Shown one piece after another: positions 44,781 to 54,805 of a stretch of 64,000 nucleotides of DNA. Below the pieces are notes generated by a model, which searched no databases, was not told the DNA's origin, and saw only the letters and a list, made by a program, of their open reading frames with translations. The number at the start of each line of letters is the position of its first letter. The stretch's first letter is position 1. Location: positions 248,001 through 312,000 of the forward strand of contig CAVWEY010000001.1 in the NCBI GenBank assembly GCA_963754135.1, in the 5' to 3' direction. The translations under genes were made by a program, and so were the position numbers. The DNA is from JAJFUI01 sp963754135 (GTDB lineage Bacteria > Planctomycetota > Planctomycetia > Pirellulales > Thermoguttaceae).

Positions 44781-46085
44781 GTGGCCGACCTCCTGCTTCC
44801 ATATCTGAGTCCGTGGTTGGCCTACGCCATTGCCGCGGCGGTGCAATGTGCGCTGCTGCTGGTGGTGGCGTTGTGTTCGGCGGCGGTGTTCATTTGGCTG
44901 GAGCGGAAGGTTTCGGCGCGGATTCAGGACCGGCTGGGGCCGACGCGCGTGGGCGGCCGGTTCGGTTGGCTGCAACCGCCCGCCGACGGCCTGAAACTCC
45001 TCTGCAAGGAGGACATCATTCCCGCCGCGGCCGACCGGCCGCTGTTCCGGGTGGCCCCTTACGTGAGTTTCTGCGCCACGTTTTGCGTGTTTCTGGCCCT
45101 GCCGTTTTCCAGCGTGCAGCCAGCCGATGGCCGAGCGGCGATAAGTTGGGTGGCCCTGCCCTTGAACATTGCCGCCTTCTTCGTTCTGGCGGTGGCCGGC
45201 CTGGAGGTTTTCGGCGTGATCCTGGGCGGATATGCCTCCGGCTCGAAATGGTCGCTCTACGGGGCGATGCGCGAGGCCGCCCAGGTCGTCAGCTACGAAA
45301 TCCCCCTGGCCCTGTGCGTCGTCATCGTGGTGCTGATCTCCGGCACGATGGACCTGGCGGAGATCGGCAACCGGCAGGCGGGCTGGGGCTGGAACTGGCA
45401 CCTGCTGCACGACCCGTTTACGTTCGTCACGTTCTGGGTTTACGTCACCTGCGCGGTGGCCAGCACCAACCGCGCGCCGTTCGATCTGCCCGAGGCCGAG
45501 AGCGAACTGGTCGCCGGCTTCCTGACCGAATACTCGGGTTTCCGCTGGGTGATTTTCTTTATGGCCGAGTACGCGGCGATGTTCGTCGTCAGCGCGCTGG
45601 GGGCGACGCTGTTTCTGGGCGGCTGGAACGGACCGGTGCCCGTGGCCACGTGGTTGGGACTTACGCCCGAGCACGGCGTGGCCGCCGTTTGGCTCGGCAA
45701 CCTGCTGGGGACGTGCAATTTCATCGCCAAGGCCGTCCTTGGGGTGACGTGCATGATCTGGCTCCGCTGGACCCTGCCGCGGCTGCGGATCGACCAGGTG
45801 ATGACCACGTGCCTGAAGTATTGCGTCCCCATCGCGTCGGCAATGCTGGCCGGGGCGATGCTCTGGTGCTACATCCTGCCCAACGGGTTGCTGGCCGAAC
45901 TGTGGCGCAGCCCGCCGCACGCCGCATCGGAGAAGCGAGCGGATTGGAAATTGCAAAGTGCAAAGTGCAAATTGCAAAATGAGTACGCAGGCATCGAGTC
46001 TCCAATTGCCAATTTGCAATTCGCATTTTGCAATTTGCAATCTCTATCGCCTCCGCCGCCTGACCGCGAGGAGGAATGCCGATAA
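44781..46085 (+). CDS. nuoH: NADH-quinone oxidoreductase subunit H with repeat-derived tail
   Basis: Membrane subunit next to the quinone site, with about eight to nine hydrophobic segments. ERKVSARIQDRLGPTRVGGR, GLKLLCKEDIIP, TNRAPFDLPEAESELVAGFL and EYSGFRWVIFFMAEY are family signatures. The GTG at 44781 gives 434 residues. The last 40 or so residues (from ADWKLQSAKCKLQNE) are encoded by a heptamer array hairpin and are not part of the family. The stop overlaps the nuoJ start (TAATG). Confidence 0.93.
   Translation: MADLLLPYLSPWLAYAIAAAVQCALLLVVALCSAAVFIWLERKVSARIQDRLGPTRVGGRFGWLQPPADGLKLLCKEDIIPAAADRPLFRVAPYVSFCATFCVFLALPFSSVQPADGRAAISWVALPLNIAAFFVLAVAGLEVFGVILGGYASGSKWSLYGAMREAAQVVSYEIPLALCVVIVVLISGTMDLAEIGNRQAGWGWNWHLLHDPFTFVTFWVYVTCAVASTNRAPFDLPEAESELVAGFLTEYSGFRWVIFFMAEYAAMFVVSALGATLFLGGWNGPVPVATWLGLTPEHGVAAVWLGNLLGTCNFIAKAVLGVTCMIWLRWTLPRLRIDQVMTTCLKYCVPIASAMLAGAMLWCYILPNGLLAELWRSPPHAASEKRADWKLQSAKCKLQNEYAGIESPIANLQFAFCNLQSLSPPPPDREEECR
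45946..46044. repeat. Heptamer array hairpin at the 3' end of nuoH
   Basis: TGCAAAG/TGCAAAT heptamers (45952-45983) and the complementary CAATTTG-type units (46002-46044). GCAAATTGCAAAATG and its exact complement give 15 perfect base pairs. It is translated in frame as the tail of the protein. Confidence 0.8.
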
Positions 46086-46788
46086 TGGGCCCCGTCAACT
46101 GGCAAACCTGTTTCTTCTACCTCATGGCGTCGGTTGCCTGCGCATCCGCCGTGGCGGTGGTCGTGACCGGCAACATCGTCCGGATGGCGTGCTGGCTGGT
46201 CATGTCGCTGGCGGCCGTGGCGGGGCTGTTCTTCCTGGCCGGGGCCGAGTTTCTCGGGGCCGTGCAACTGATGGTCTACGTCGGCGGGACGATGGTGCTC
46301 CTGGTCTTCGGCGTGATGCTGACCGCCCGCGGGCCGTTCGTCTCGATGAAGATCGGCGCCGGGCAGTGGGTGGCGGCGGTCGTCGTCGGCGGGGCCCTGT
46401 TGGCAGTGCTGTTGCAGGCCGCGCTGGGCACGTTCGGCCGGAGCGCTCGCGAACAACGCGGCCGCGGAAAATAGCCGGGGGCTAACAGCCCCCGAAGACC
46501 GAAAAATCAGCCCCCGGCGATGACACGGAGCAACTCGGGTTGGGTCTGATCGGCGTCCGCGCCGACCGGCTCGCCGAGCGCGATCCAGTGCTGCGGGGCG
46601 GAATGGCCGGCTATCTGCTGCCGTTCGAGATTATTTCGATTCACCTGGTGGTGGTGCTGGTTGGAGCGGCGTATCTGGCCCGGGCCAGACGGAGGGTTCA
46701 GAGTTCGGGGGTCAGGGTTCAGGGTTCGGAGGCCGCACTCCGTCCAATGCTGGATCCCGATCTCGCCTCCCCGAACCCTGAACCCTAA
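46085..46788 (+). CDS. nuoJ: NADH-quinone oxidoreductase subunit J, interrupted by a repeat
   Basis: The first part, 46085-46474, gives 129 residues with the NuoJ membrane segments (VVTGNIVRMACWLVMSLAAV, FLGAVQLMVYVGGTMVLLVF). The C-terminal segment appears in another frame downstream: TEQLGLGLIGVRADRL, then GYLLPFEIISIHLVVVLVGA. Between them lies a palindrome (46476-46518) that brings a stop codon and a frame change. The second part then runs into a heptamer array that encodes its last 25 residues. The ATG at 46085 is chosen over 46076 because AGGAGG spacing is better and it overlaps the nuoH stop. Confidence 0.8.
46476..46518. repeat. Palindromic unit interrupting nuoJ
   Basis: CCGGGGGCT-AAC-AGCCCCCG followed by a partial third arm CAGCCCCCGG. 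It is similar to the unit inside uvrD at 10830-10850. It separates the two halves of nuoJ. Confidence 0.7.
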
Positions 46789-46793
46789 ACCCT
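46693..46793. repeat. Heptamer array hairpin at the 3' end of nuoJ
   Basis: GGGTTCA-like heptamers (46693-46729) face CCCTGAA-like heptamers (46769-46793); GGGTTCAGGGTTC-type stretches pair with GAACCCTGAACCC. The stop codon of the nuoJ second part lies inside the right arm. Confidence 0.8.
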
Positions 46794-46808
46794 TATTCGA
46801 GACTGACG

Positions 46809-47150
46809 ATGAATCTGCTGACCGAACCGATTGGCCTGCCGCACTACCTGGTGGTGAGCGCCATTCTGTTCGTCTGCGGCGTGGTCTGCATGGCCACGAA
46901 GCGGAACGTGTTGGGCGTGCTGATGGGGATCGAGTTGGTACTGAACGGGGCGAACTTGAACTTCGTGGCCTTCGGCAGCCGGGTGCTCCGCGGCGGCGAG
47001 GGCACCCTCGGGCTGGACGGCCAGATGATCGCCCTGTTCGTGATTGTGTTGGCCGCGGCCGAGGCGGCCGTGGCCCTGGCGATTGCATTGAACTACTACC
47101 ACACCCACGCCACGGTGGACGTGGACCGGGGGAATGAACTGAAGGGTTAG
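46809..47150 (+). CDS. nuoK: NADH-quinone oxidoreductase subunit K
   Basis: MrpC-like membrane subunit of complex I, 113 residues with three hydrophobic segments. GLPHYLVVSAILFVCGVVCM, NVLGVLMGIELVLNGANLNF and GQMIALFVIVLAAAEAAVAL are canonical, with the functionally important Glu residues in GIELVLN and AAAEAAV. The frame is intact. Confidence 0.95.
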   Translation: MNLLTEPIGLPHYLVVSAILFVCGVVCMATKRNVLGVLMGIELVLNGANLNFVAFGSRVLRGGEGTLGLDGQMIALFVIVLAAAEAAVALAIALNYYHTHATVDVDRGNELKG

Positions 47151-47208
47151 CCGCTGGTCCCCTCTCCCCTTGGGAGATGGTTAGGGTGAGGGCTGCCGGA
47201 AAAGGGAA

Positions 47209-49686
47209 ATGGAACCAAACGTCCTTCTGCCGCGATTGTTGGCCCTGGCCTGGCTGCTGCCGCTGGGTTCGTTCGCGCTCGATCGTATTCTTCGGACCGC
47301 GGATGGGCCGGGGCGGGCGCTACGCGGCCCACATGGCGACCGCGGCGATCATCGCGGCTTGCGTGCTGTCCTTCGCGGCCCTGGGGCTCTGGCTGACAGT
47401 GCATCCGCTGGTGGCGACCGGGCACGGCGGGCATACGGCCGCATCGCCCCCGCACATCAACGGCGACTGGTACCCGCTGGGCGAGTTCGGCTCGTTGCGG
47501 GTGACGGTCGGCTACTACATCGACGCCCTGACGCTCTGTATGTTCTGCATGGTGACGCTGGTGGCCTCGTGCATTCACGTCTACTCGGCCGGCTACATGC
47601 ACGGCGAGCTCTCCGACGTGTTCGACACGCTGGGGCCGACCGAGGAAGGGCGGATGGTCCGCCGCCGCGGCCGCTACCACCGCTTCTTCCAGTACCTCTC
47701 GCTCTTCTGCTTCAGCATGTTAGGGCTGGTCATCGCCGGCAACGTGGCGATGGTGTTCGTGTTCTGGGAGCTGGTCGGCATCTGCTCGTACCTCTTGATC
47801 GGCTTCTGGCACGAGCGCAAGAGCGCCAGCAACGCGGCCAACAAGGCGTTCATCGTCAACCGCGTCGGCGACTTCGGCATGATCGTCGGGCTGATGGCCG
47901 TCTGGGCCGGAATCGGCACATTTTCGTTCGGAGATACGGCGAGAAGTCTCGAGAAGCCAGGGCATATTCGGCCCAAGATGAGTACTGGACTCGCAGGTCG
48001 CATAATGGCGACTGGTCAAGAACGGCGAGTTCCCGCGGAAGACGGGCGGAATGACCCAGTTATGTCACGAGAACATCGTTGACGACCACAGGAGGCAGGT
48101 TCCAGATGGAATGGGGAGGGCTGGCATGCGCAGCAGACGGCACAATTGCAGGATCGAACGATATCGTTCGGTTCGATCGAGCAGTCTAATGTTGACGTTC
48201 GGGTACGCGACATGGCGAGCCAAGGGCTACGGCTATGGTCTTCTGGTGCTGGCCGGCCTGGGCATTTTCTGCGGCTGCGTGGGCAAGAGTGCGCAGGTGC
48301 CGCTGCACGTCTGGCTGCCGGACGCGATGGAAGGCCCCACGCCCGTTAGCGCGCTGATCCACGCCGCCACGATGGTCGCCGCCGGCGTGTACCTGGTCGG
48401 GCGGTTCTATCCGGTCTTTACGCCCGAGGTCCTGCTGGTGATCGCCTGCGTCGGCTGCGTGACGCTCTTTCGTGGCGGCCACCATCGCCGTGACGGCCAC
48501 CGACATCAAGCGGGTGCTGGCCTATTCGACCGTGAGCCAGTTGGGCTTTATGATGCTGGCCCTGGGGCTGGGCGGCTGGCTGGCCGGCATGTTCCACCTG
48601 TTCACCCACGCCTTCTTCAAGTCGCTCTTGTTCCTCTGTTCCGGGTCGGTGATCCACGCCTGCGGCACGAACGAGATGCCGATGATGGGCGGGCTGCGGC
48701 GGAAAATGCCGATCACCGCCATGACGATGCTCGATCGGCTGCCTGGCGATTGCCGGGGCGGGCATCCCGGCGACGCGCATCGGCCTGAGCGGCTTTTTCT
48801 CGAAGGACAGCATCATCGCCCAGGACCTTTCGTTCTGGTCGGCCAATCCGCGGCTGGGGGGCGTGTTCTATCTGGGCGGCCTTGGTGGGGGCGGGCTGAC
48901 GGCCTTCTACATGTTCCGCCTCTGGTACATGACCTTCGCCGGCAATCCCCGCGACGGGCACGTCTACTACCACGCCCACGAATCGCCGAAGCTCGATGAC
49001 CGTGCCGCTGATGATCCTGGCGCTGCTGGCGGCGGTGGCGGCGTGGAACGTGCCGTTTACACGGCTGGGGCATGGAGCCGCTCCTGCGGCAGGCCCGCCG
49101 GCGGGAATCGCCGAAGGGGTGGCCGGCGGGTTATTCTGGCCGGGCGTCGCCATGCCGGCCGAGCACCTGGCGCACGTCCACCAGAACGCCGTCAAGGCCG
49201 AGTGGGCGGCCTTCGGCGTCGCGCTGGCCGGGTTCATCTGGCGACGTTATTCTACGGCCTGCGGAAGCTCGACCCGATGGACGTCCGCCGCAGCTTTCAT
49301 CCCGGTCTACGGTTTCTCGGTCCGCAAATGGATGTTCGACGAATTGTACGCCTTCTGTTTCGTCCGGCCGGTGCTGAGAATCTCCGGCTGGGTCGCCGCC
49401 GTGGACCGCAAGGGGATCGACTGGCTGGTGGACAACTCGGCCCGGACGGTCGAGGCGGTTGCCCGGCTGGACGACTGGATCGACCGCGTGTTCGTCGATA
49501 GTGCGGTGAACCTGGCGGCCCGGTGGACCTACGCGCTGGGGATGCGGCTGCGGGCAGTGCAGACCGGCAGCATCCGCCAGTACGTGCTTGTGGATCGCCG
49601 TGGGCACCGTGGGGCTGTTCGTGTTGATGAGTTTGTACTGGAATTATGCCGTTGCAGGGCATGCCACTAGTCCACTATCCGACTAA
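47209..49686 (+). CDS. nuoL: NADH-quinone oxidoreductase subunit L, many frameshifts
   Basis: Large proton-pumping antiporter-like subunit. Family blocks appear in order but in changing frames: FWELVGICSYLLIGFWHER, GKSAQVPLHVWLPDAMEGPT, PVSALIHAATMVAAGVYLVG, DIKRVLAYSTVSQLGFM, FHLFTHAFFKSLLFL, and GLSGFFSKDSII. Frame changes are needed near 47325, in a disturbed stretch at 47935-48190, and near 48470, 48737, 48990, 49240, 49300 and 49590. With corrections the gene ends at a TAA overlapping the nuoM start (TAATG). The number of lesions is far above the rest of the window. This is either poor assembly over a duplicated operon or real decay. Confidence 0.85.
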
Positions 49687-51404
49687 TGTTCCATTTCTCC
49701 AATCCTGACGTCGTGCGCACCTGGCTCTTGAGCTGCGGTCGTTCTTCTCTGCCGGCTTTTGGGGCGTTGATTCTATGTCTTGCCCCCCGCGAGACCGACC
49801 AGAGCATCAAGCGATTCTCACTTTTGATCACCGTGCTCGTGTTTCTGCTGACGCTGTGGCTGGCGATTCCGGCGGGCGACGGGGGCGGGGTCGGGCAATT
49901 TCGAGGTCGGCAAGGGCGGGAATGCAGAACATGGTCAACCACGCCTGGATTCCCGCCTTCGACATCAACTATTTCCTCGGCCTGGACGGCATCAGCCTGC
50001 CGCTGGTGCTCTTGACCTCGTTTCTGAGCGTGCTGGCGATGTGGGCGAGTTGGGGGATCACCAAGAGCGTCCGGGCCTACTGTGCCCTGTTCCTGCTGCT
50101 GGAAACCGGCATGTTGGGCGTCTTCCTGGCGCTGGATTTCTTCCTGTTCTACGTCTTCTGGGAAGTGATGCTGCTGCCGATGTACTTCCTGATCGGCATC
50201 TGGGGCGGGCCGCGGCGGGAATACGCCGCGATCAAGTTCTTCCTCTTCACCCTGGTCGGCAGCGTGCTGATCCTGGTGGCCATGCTGATGCTCTATTTCG
50301 CCAGCGACGTGACGCCATTGACTGACGCCCAGAGGGTGGCCTGCAACATGACCGGCCCGCGCGATCACGCCAGCACACCTTCAACATGCTGGCTCTGATG
50401 GAACTGGGGCAAATGCGGGGCTCGCCGTTCGGCCAGACGCTCTTCTGGGGCCAATCGCTGGCCTGGTGGGCGTTCCTGCTGTTGTTGATCGGCTTCGTGA
50501 TCAAGCTGCCGGCCGTGCCGTTCCATACCTGGCTGCCCGACGCCCACGTCGAGGCCCCCACGCCGATCTCGATGATCCTGGCCGGGCGTGCTGCTGAAGA
50601 TGGGCGGCTACGGCGTGCTGCGGATCTGCTACCCGATCTGTCCCGAGGCCGGCTACCAGCTGGCCTGGCTGGTCTGCGCGCTGGGCACGCTGAGCATGGT
50701 CTACGGGGCCTTGGCCGCCATGGCCCAGAAGGATTTCAAGCGGCTGGTGGCCTACAGCTCGGTGAGCCACATGGGCTACGTGCTGCTGGGCATCGGCGCC
50801 TGGAGCGCCGTGGCCGGAACGGGCTACAAGACGGACTTCTGGAACATGGGCATGAACGGGGCCATGTTCCAGATGATCGCCCACGGCATCAGCTCGGCTG
50901 GCATGTTCTTTCTGGTCGGCGTGGTTTACGACCGCGTCCACCACCGCGATCTGGACCAGTTTGGCGGGCTGTTCGCCCGGATGCCGGTCTACAGCGGCAT
51001 CTCGATGGTCATCTTCTTCGCGGCCCTGGGCCTGCCGGGGCTGTGCGGATTCATCGGCGAGTTCTTCGTCGTGCTGGGGGCGTGGAGCTACAGCAAGGCC
51101 CTGGCGGTGGTGGCGGCCTCGGTGGTGATTCTGACCGCCGGGTACATTCTCTGGACGATCCAGCGGGTCTACCTGGGGCCGGAATACAAGGGGCCGCACG
51201 CCGAGGCCCTGAGCCCCATGAGCCGCCGCGAGGTGGCCATCGCCGCGCCGCTGGTGGCGCTGGCCGTTCTGCTGGGCGTGTACCCCCAGGCGCTGTTCAA
51301 GTACACGACGCCGACCGTGGAAAACGACGGTGGTGCAGAAGATGGCCGATTGGACCTCCGGCGTGAACGACGCCCGTGGCGACTTCCCGGAGGGCCAGCC
51401 GTGA
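49686..51404 (+). CDS. nuoM: NADH-quinone oxidoreductase subunit M, frameshifted
   Basis: Antiporter-like membrane subunit. Blocks seen: YFLGLDGISLPLVLLTSFLS, FYVFWEVMLLPMYFLIGIWG, IKLPAVPFHTWLPDAHVEAP, TPISMILAG, then LLKMGGYGVLRICYPICPEA, FKRLVAYSSVSHMGYVLLGI and GLPGLCGFIGEFFV. The frame changes near 49920, 50365, 50585 and 51330. The corrected end (KMADWTSGVNDARGDFPEGQ) stops at 51404, overlapping the nuoN GTG (GTGA). Confidence 0.88.
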
Positions 51405-53112
51405 ACTTCAACGATCTGGTCCAGGGCGTGGTGAATGATACAGTGGGGGCGCACTCGTCTCTCTGGGCGTTCCGCGCAGAATTGGCGCTCTGCGCCACGA
51501 TCATCGCCGTGCTGCTAATGAAGACGTTCGTGCCCGGCTGGAAGCAGGGCGCGTTCCACGTCACGATGCTCGGTCTGATCGTGGCGGTGTGCCTGGCGTT
51601 CTACACGGTGCTGCTGGGTCTGGTCGCGGCCGTCTGGCCGTCCTTTCCCTGGCGAGTGTCCTCGCCGGAGACCGCTTTGGCGGCACAGCCCATTTTCACC
51701 GGCGCGCTCCTGGCCGACAGCTTCACCGTGGTCGTGCGGGGCCTGCTGCTGCTGTTCGCCGCCCTCTGGACCACGTTCACGCAAATCGCCGGCGGCGGCG
51801 ACGAGGACGACACGACCGAGTTCTACGTGCTGATGCTCGGCGCGCTGGTGGGGATGTGCCTGATGATCTCGGCCAACCACGTGTTGATCGTGCTCCTGGG
51901 CGTGGAGATGGCCAGCGTGCCGTGCTACGTGTTGGCGGGCTACAAGCGGCGGCAGTCCACCGCCAGCGAGGCGGCCCTGAAGTACGCCGTCTTCGGCGCC
52001 GGCACGGCCGGCGTCATGCTCTTCGGCTTGAGCCTGCTGGCGGGCAACTCGGCACGGCCCACCTGCCGGCCATGACCGCCAAACTGGCCGCTCTGATCCA
52101 CCCGCCCGCCGGCCAGGAAGGCATCACGGCCGGCCAGATCACGATCCTCAGCCTCGGCGGTCTGATGGTGACGGTGGGGGTGGCGTTCAAGCTCTCGGCC
52201 GTCCCCTTCCATTTCTGGGCGCCGGACGTGTTCGAAGGGGCCACGGCCGAAGTGGCCGCGTTTCTGTCGGTGGCCTCGAAGACCGCGGCGCTGGGGCTGC
52301 TGGTGCGGCTCTGCGCCGGGTTCTCGTTTCCCACCGGCCTGTCGTTCCCCTTGGGCCTGTCGCTCCCCACGGACCCGATCGCTGCCGTGGCGGACCTTGC
52401 CCCCGTGCGGCAGTACATCGTGGCCATCGTCGCGGTGCTGGCGGCCGTGACCTGCACCTTCGGCAATCTGGCCGCCTACGGCCAGACGAACATGAAGCGG
52501 CTGCTGGCCTACTCGACCATCGCGCACGCCGGCTACATGATGATGCCGGTGGCCGCGGCGGTGGCCCTGGTCGGAGGACCCCGGCACGCCAGCAACGGCG
52601 CCCGCGACGCCGTGGCCGCGCTGGTGGTTTACATGGGCATTTACCTGTTCATGAACCTGGCCGCCTTCGCCATCGTGGCCTTCCTACGGAACGCGACCGG
52701 CAGCGAGCAGATCGCCGACTATGCCGGCCTGGTGCGACGCTCGCCGGGGCTGACAGTGTGCATGGCGATTGTGATGTTCAGCCTGGTGGGGCTGCCGCCG
52801 CTGGCCGGGTTCCAGGCCAAGTGGGTCATTTTTTACGCCTTGATCGACGCCGCCCGGCACAACCCCGGCCTCTGGGCGTTGTTGTTCGTCGGACTGCTGA
52901 ACACGGTGCTGAGTTTGTTCTATTATTTGCGGGTGGTGCGGGTGATGGTTTTCTCGCCCGAGCCGCTCTACCGCGATGCGCCGACGATCCCCTTGACTTC
53001 GATGGTCGGCTCGTACTGCGGGTTGCTGACCCTGCCCGTGGTGGCGTTGTTCTTCGAGCTGGGCGGGCTGCTGGATTGGGCCAGGGCCGCCGCCTCCACC
53101 CTTTTCTATTGA
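51401..53112 (+). CDS. nuoN: NADH-quinone oxidoreductase subunit N, one frameshift
   Basis: Antiporter-like membrane subunit of about 570 residues. The GTG start overlaps the nuoM stop. VLMLGALVGMCLMISANHVL, YVLAGYKRRQSTASEAALKY, FKLSAVPFHFWAPDVFEGAT, MKRLLAYSTIAHAGYMMMPV and GLPPLAGFQAKWVIF identify it. One frame change near 52050 separates LLAGNS from GTAHLPAM. From there to the stop the frame is clean. Confidence 0.92.
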
Positions 53113-53113
53113 C

Positions 53114-53545
53114 ATGATGCAAGCGTTTGAAGCCATTCCCGCGCTCAACCGGCTGCTGGGCCTACTGTGCCGCTCGCTGCCGGCGTACCTGGCGGAGGCA
53201 AAGCCTTGGACGGGGTTCGGGCGGGGCGAAATCCAGGCGGCGCTGGACCGCCTTGTCGCCGACCAACGGGGCTACGCCCGGCGCGTGGCGGAAACGATCA
53301 CCCAACTCGGCGGGCGGCCCAATCCGGGCCGCTTCCCCGCCGCCTTCGCCGCCAAGAACGACCTCTCGCTCGCTTTCCTCCTCCAGGAAGTGCTCGACTG
53401 CCAGGAGCAGGACGTGGCCTTGATCGCCCACTACGCCGCGCAACTGGAGCGCATGCCGGCCCTGCACGCCCTGGCCGAGGAAATCCTCGGCAACGCCAAG
53501 GGACACCTGGACGTGCTCAAAGAAATGATGAAGGATAAAGGATGA
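53114..53545 (+). CDS. Ferritin-like four-helix protein
   Basis: A 143-residue, entirely helical protein starting one base after the nuoN stop. Acidic and histidine residues are spaced along helices (DQRGYARRVAETITQLGG, LDCQEQDVALIAHYAAQLER, LAEEILGNAKGHLDVL), as in the ferritin-like/DUF2383 superfamily, and the RPNPGRFPAAF segment would be the crossover loop. Metal binding is a guess from this spacing. The last codons are formed by a heptamer array. It is probably cotranscribed with nuo and tatD. Confidence 0.55.
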   Translation: MMQAFEAIPALNRLLGLLCRSLPAYLAEAKPWTGFGRGEIQAALDRLVADQRGYARRVAETITQLGGRPNPGRFPAAFAAKNDLSLAFLLQEVLDCQEQDVALIAHYAAQLERMPALHALAEEILGNAKGHLDVLKEMMKDKG

Positions 53546-53622
53546 AGGATGAAACCGCCACTCCCGACCGGGAACCTTCGGCTGATCCCTCATCCTTCAT
53601 CCTGCATCTTTCATCCTTCATT
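53527..53622. repeat. Heptamer array hairpin between the ferritin-like gene and tatD
   Basis: AAGGATG heptamers (53531-53553) face TTCATCC heptamers (53590-53622). AAGGATGAAGGATGAA and its near complement pair well. It supplies the end of one gene and the first 25 codons of the next. Confidence 0.85.
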
Positions 53623-54474
53623 GACACCCACGCCCACCTCGACCAGCCCGAGTTTGACGCCGACCGCGGCGAGGTCATCGCACGGGCGAGAGCGGCCGGC
53701 GTTGAAAGCATCCTCTGCGTCGCCGTTTCCGCGGCGTCGAGCCGGGCGGTGCTCGAACTGAGCGAGGAATTCGGCCTGCCGGCCGCCGTGGGAATCCATC
53801 CCAACTCGACCGCCGAGGCCGCGCCCGGCGATTGGGAAGAAGTCGCGGCGATGGCCGGCGGGCCCCGCGTGGCGGCAATCGGCGAGACGGGGCTGGACCG
53901 CTACCGGGATTTCGCGCCGCTTGAGCTGCAACAGGAATACCTCGACCGGCACCTGCGGTTGGCCCAGCAGTGCGGCCTGCCGGTGATTCTGCACTGCCGC
54001 GACGCCCAGGACGACTTGCTGCCGATGCTCCGTGCGGCGGCGGCCCGCGGCCCGTTGCGGGGCGTGCTGCACGCCATGAGCGGCACGGCGGAGTTCGCCG
54101 CCGAGTGTCTGGCGTTGGGTTTGCACCTGAGCTTCGCCGGCAACGTGACCTACTCGAACAAGAAGTTCGAGCCGCTGCGGGCCATCGCCCGCGAAGTTCC
54201 CGAGGAGCGCCTGCTGGTGGAAACCGACAGCCCGTACCTGGTGCCGCAAGTCGTCCGCGGCCGGGCACCGACGGGCACCGGCCGAAGGCTGGTCGGTTGG
54301 TCGCGGCGGAACGAGCCGGCCAACGTGTTGCATACGGCGGCGTTTCTAGCCGAGTTGCGGGGCGCGTCCGTCGGGCAACTGGCGGCCGCCGCCACGGCCA
54401 ACGCCCGCCGCTTGTTCCGCCTGGTCCCCTCTCCCGACCAACCTTCGGTTGGTGCCCGGAGAGGGTTAGGGTGA
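53542..54474 (+). CDS. tatD: TatD-family metal-dependent DNase
   Basis: Amidohydrolase-fold deoxyribonuclease. The family proper begins at IDTHAHLDQPEFDADR; it continues with AVGIHPNST, IGETGLDRYRDFAPLELQQE, VILHCRDAQDD and LLVETDSPYLVPQ, covering the metal-binding His, Glu and Asp residues. The 26 residues before this (MKDETATPDREPSADPSSF and so on) are encoded by a heptamer array, and the last 15 (PDQPSVGARRGLG) by another repeat, so the genuine protein is about 265 residues. Confidence 0.93.
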   Translation: MKDETATPDREPSADPSSFILHLSSFIDTHAHLDQPEFDADRGEVIARARAAGVESILCVAVSAASSRAVLELSEEFGLPAAVGIHPNSTAEAAPGDWEEVAAMAGGPRVAAIGETGLDRYRDFAPLELQQEYLDRHLRLAQQCGLPVILHCRDAQDDLLPMLRAAAARGPLRGVLHAMSGTAEFAAECLALGLHLSFAGNVTYSNKKFEPLRAIAREVPEERLLVETDSPYLVPQVVRGRAPTGTGRRLVGWSRRNEPANVLHTAAFLAELRGASVGQLAAAATANARRLFRLVPSPDQPSVGARRGLG

Positions 54475-54560
54475 GGGAAGGCGGCTCACACACGATCTAT
54501 TTTGCGTGACTTCGGCGGTGCCACCCTCACCCCCGGCCCCTCTCCCAAACGGGAGAGGGG
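54421..54560. repeat. CCCTCTCCC/GGGAGAGGG repeat cluster
   Basis: CCCCTCTCCCGACCAACC pairs with GGTTGGTGCCCGGAGAGGG-type sequence in the first part, and CCTCACCCCCGGCCCCTCT with CGGGAGAGGGG in the second. A partial copy (CCCCTCTCCCCTTGGGAG) is near 47160. These purine/pyrimidine-rich units are common intergenic repeats in such genomes. Here they form the tatD 3' end and the whole gap to the next gene. Confidence 0.75.
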
Positions 54561-54571
54561 AGGTTCTATTC

Positions 54572-54805
54572 TCAGTCGGCCATTCCCACCGCCGCGAGCA
54601 GTTCCCGCTTTTGCCGCGGGCGGCCGTCGATCCAGCTCGAGAGGATCCACAGCGAGACGGGGCGATAGGGCAGCTCGGCGCGGACGCGGATCTGAAACCC
54701 GTTGACCTCGAGAACTTCGCACGGGACCGATCCGTCGCAGCGCGTTACCGAACCGATAAAGGGGGCCACGTTGACCAGCACGCGATCGCCTTCGTGAATG
54801 TCCAT
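54572..54805 (-). CDS. Small conserved-looking hypothetical protein
   Basis: A 77-residue protein with AGGAGAAA upstream of the ATG at 54805. It starts MDIHEGDRVLVNVAPFIGSV and ends with a Trp/Arg-rich stretch (SLWILSSWIDGRPRQKRELL). The N-terminal half looks like a small beta-barrel (SH3- or KOW-like), as EGDRVLVNVAPFIGS and CEVLEVNGFQIRVR suggest alternating strands. No family is named. It is convergent with tatD. Confidence 0.65.
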   Translation of the reverse strand: MDIHEGDRVLVNVAPFIGSVTRCDGSVPCEVLEVNGFQIRVRAELPYRPVSLWILSSWIDGRPRQKRELLAAVGMAD

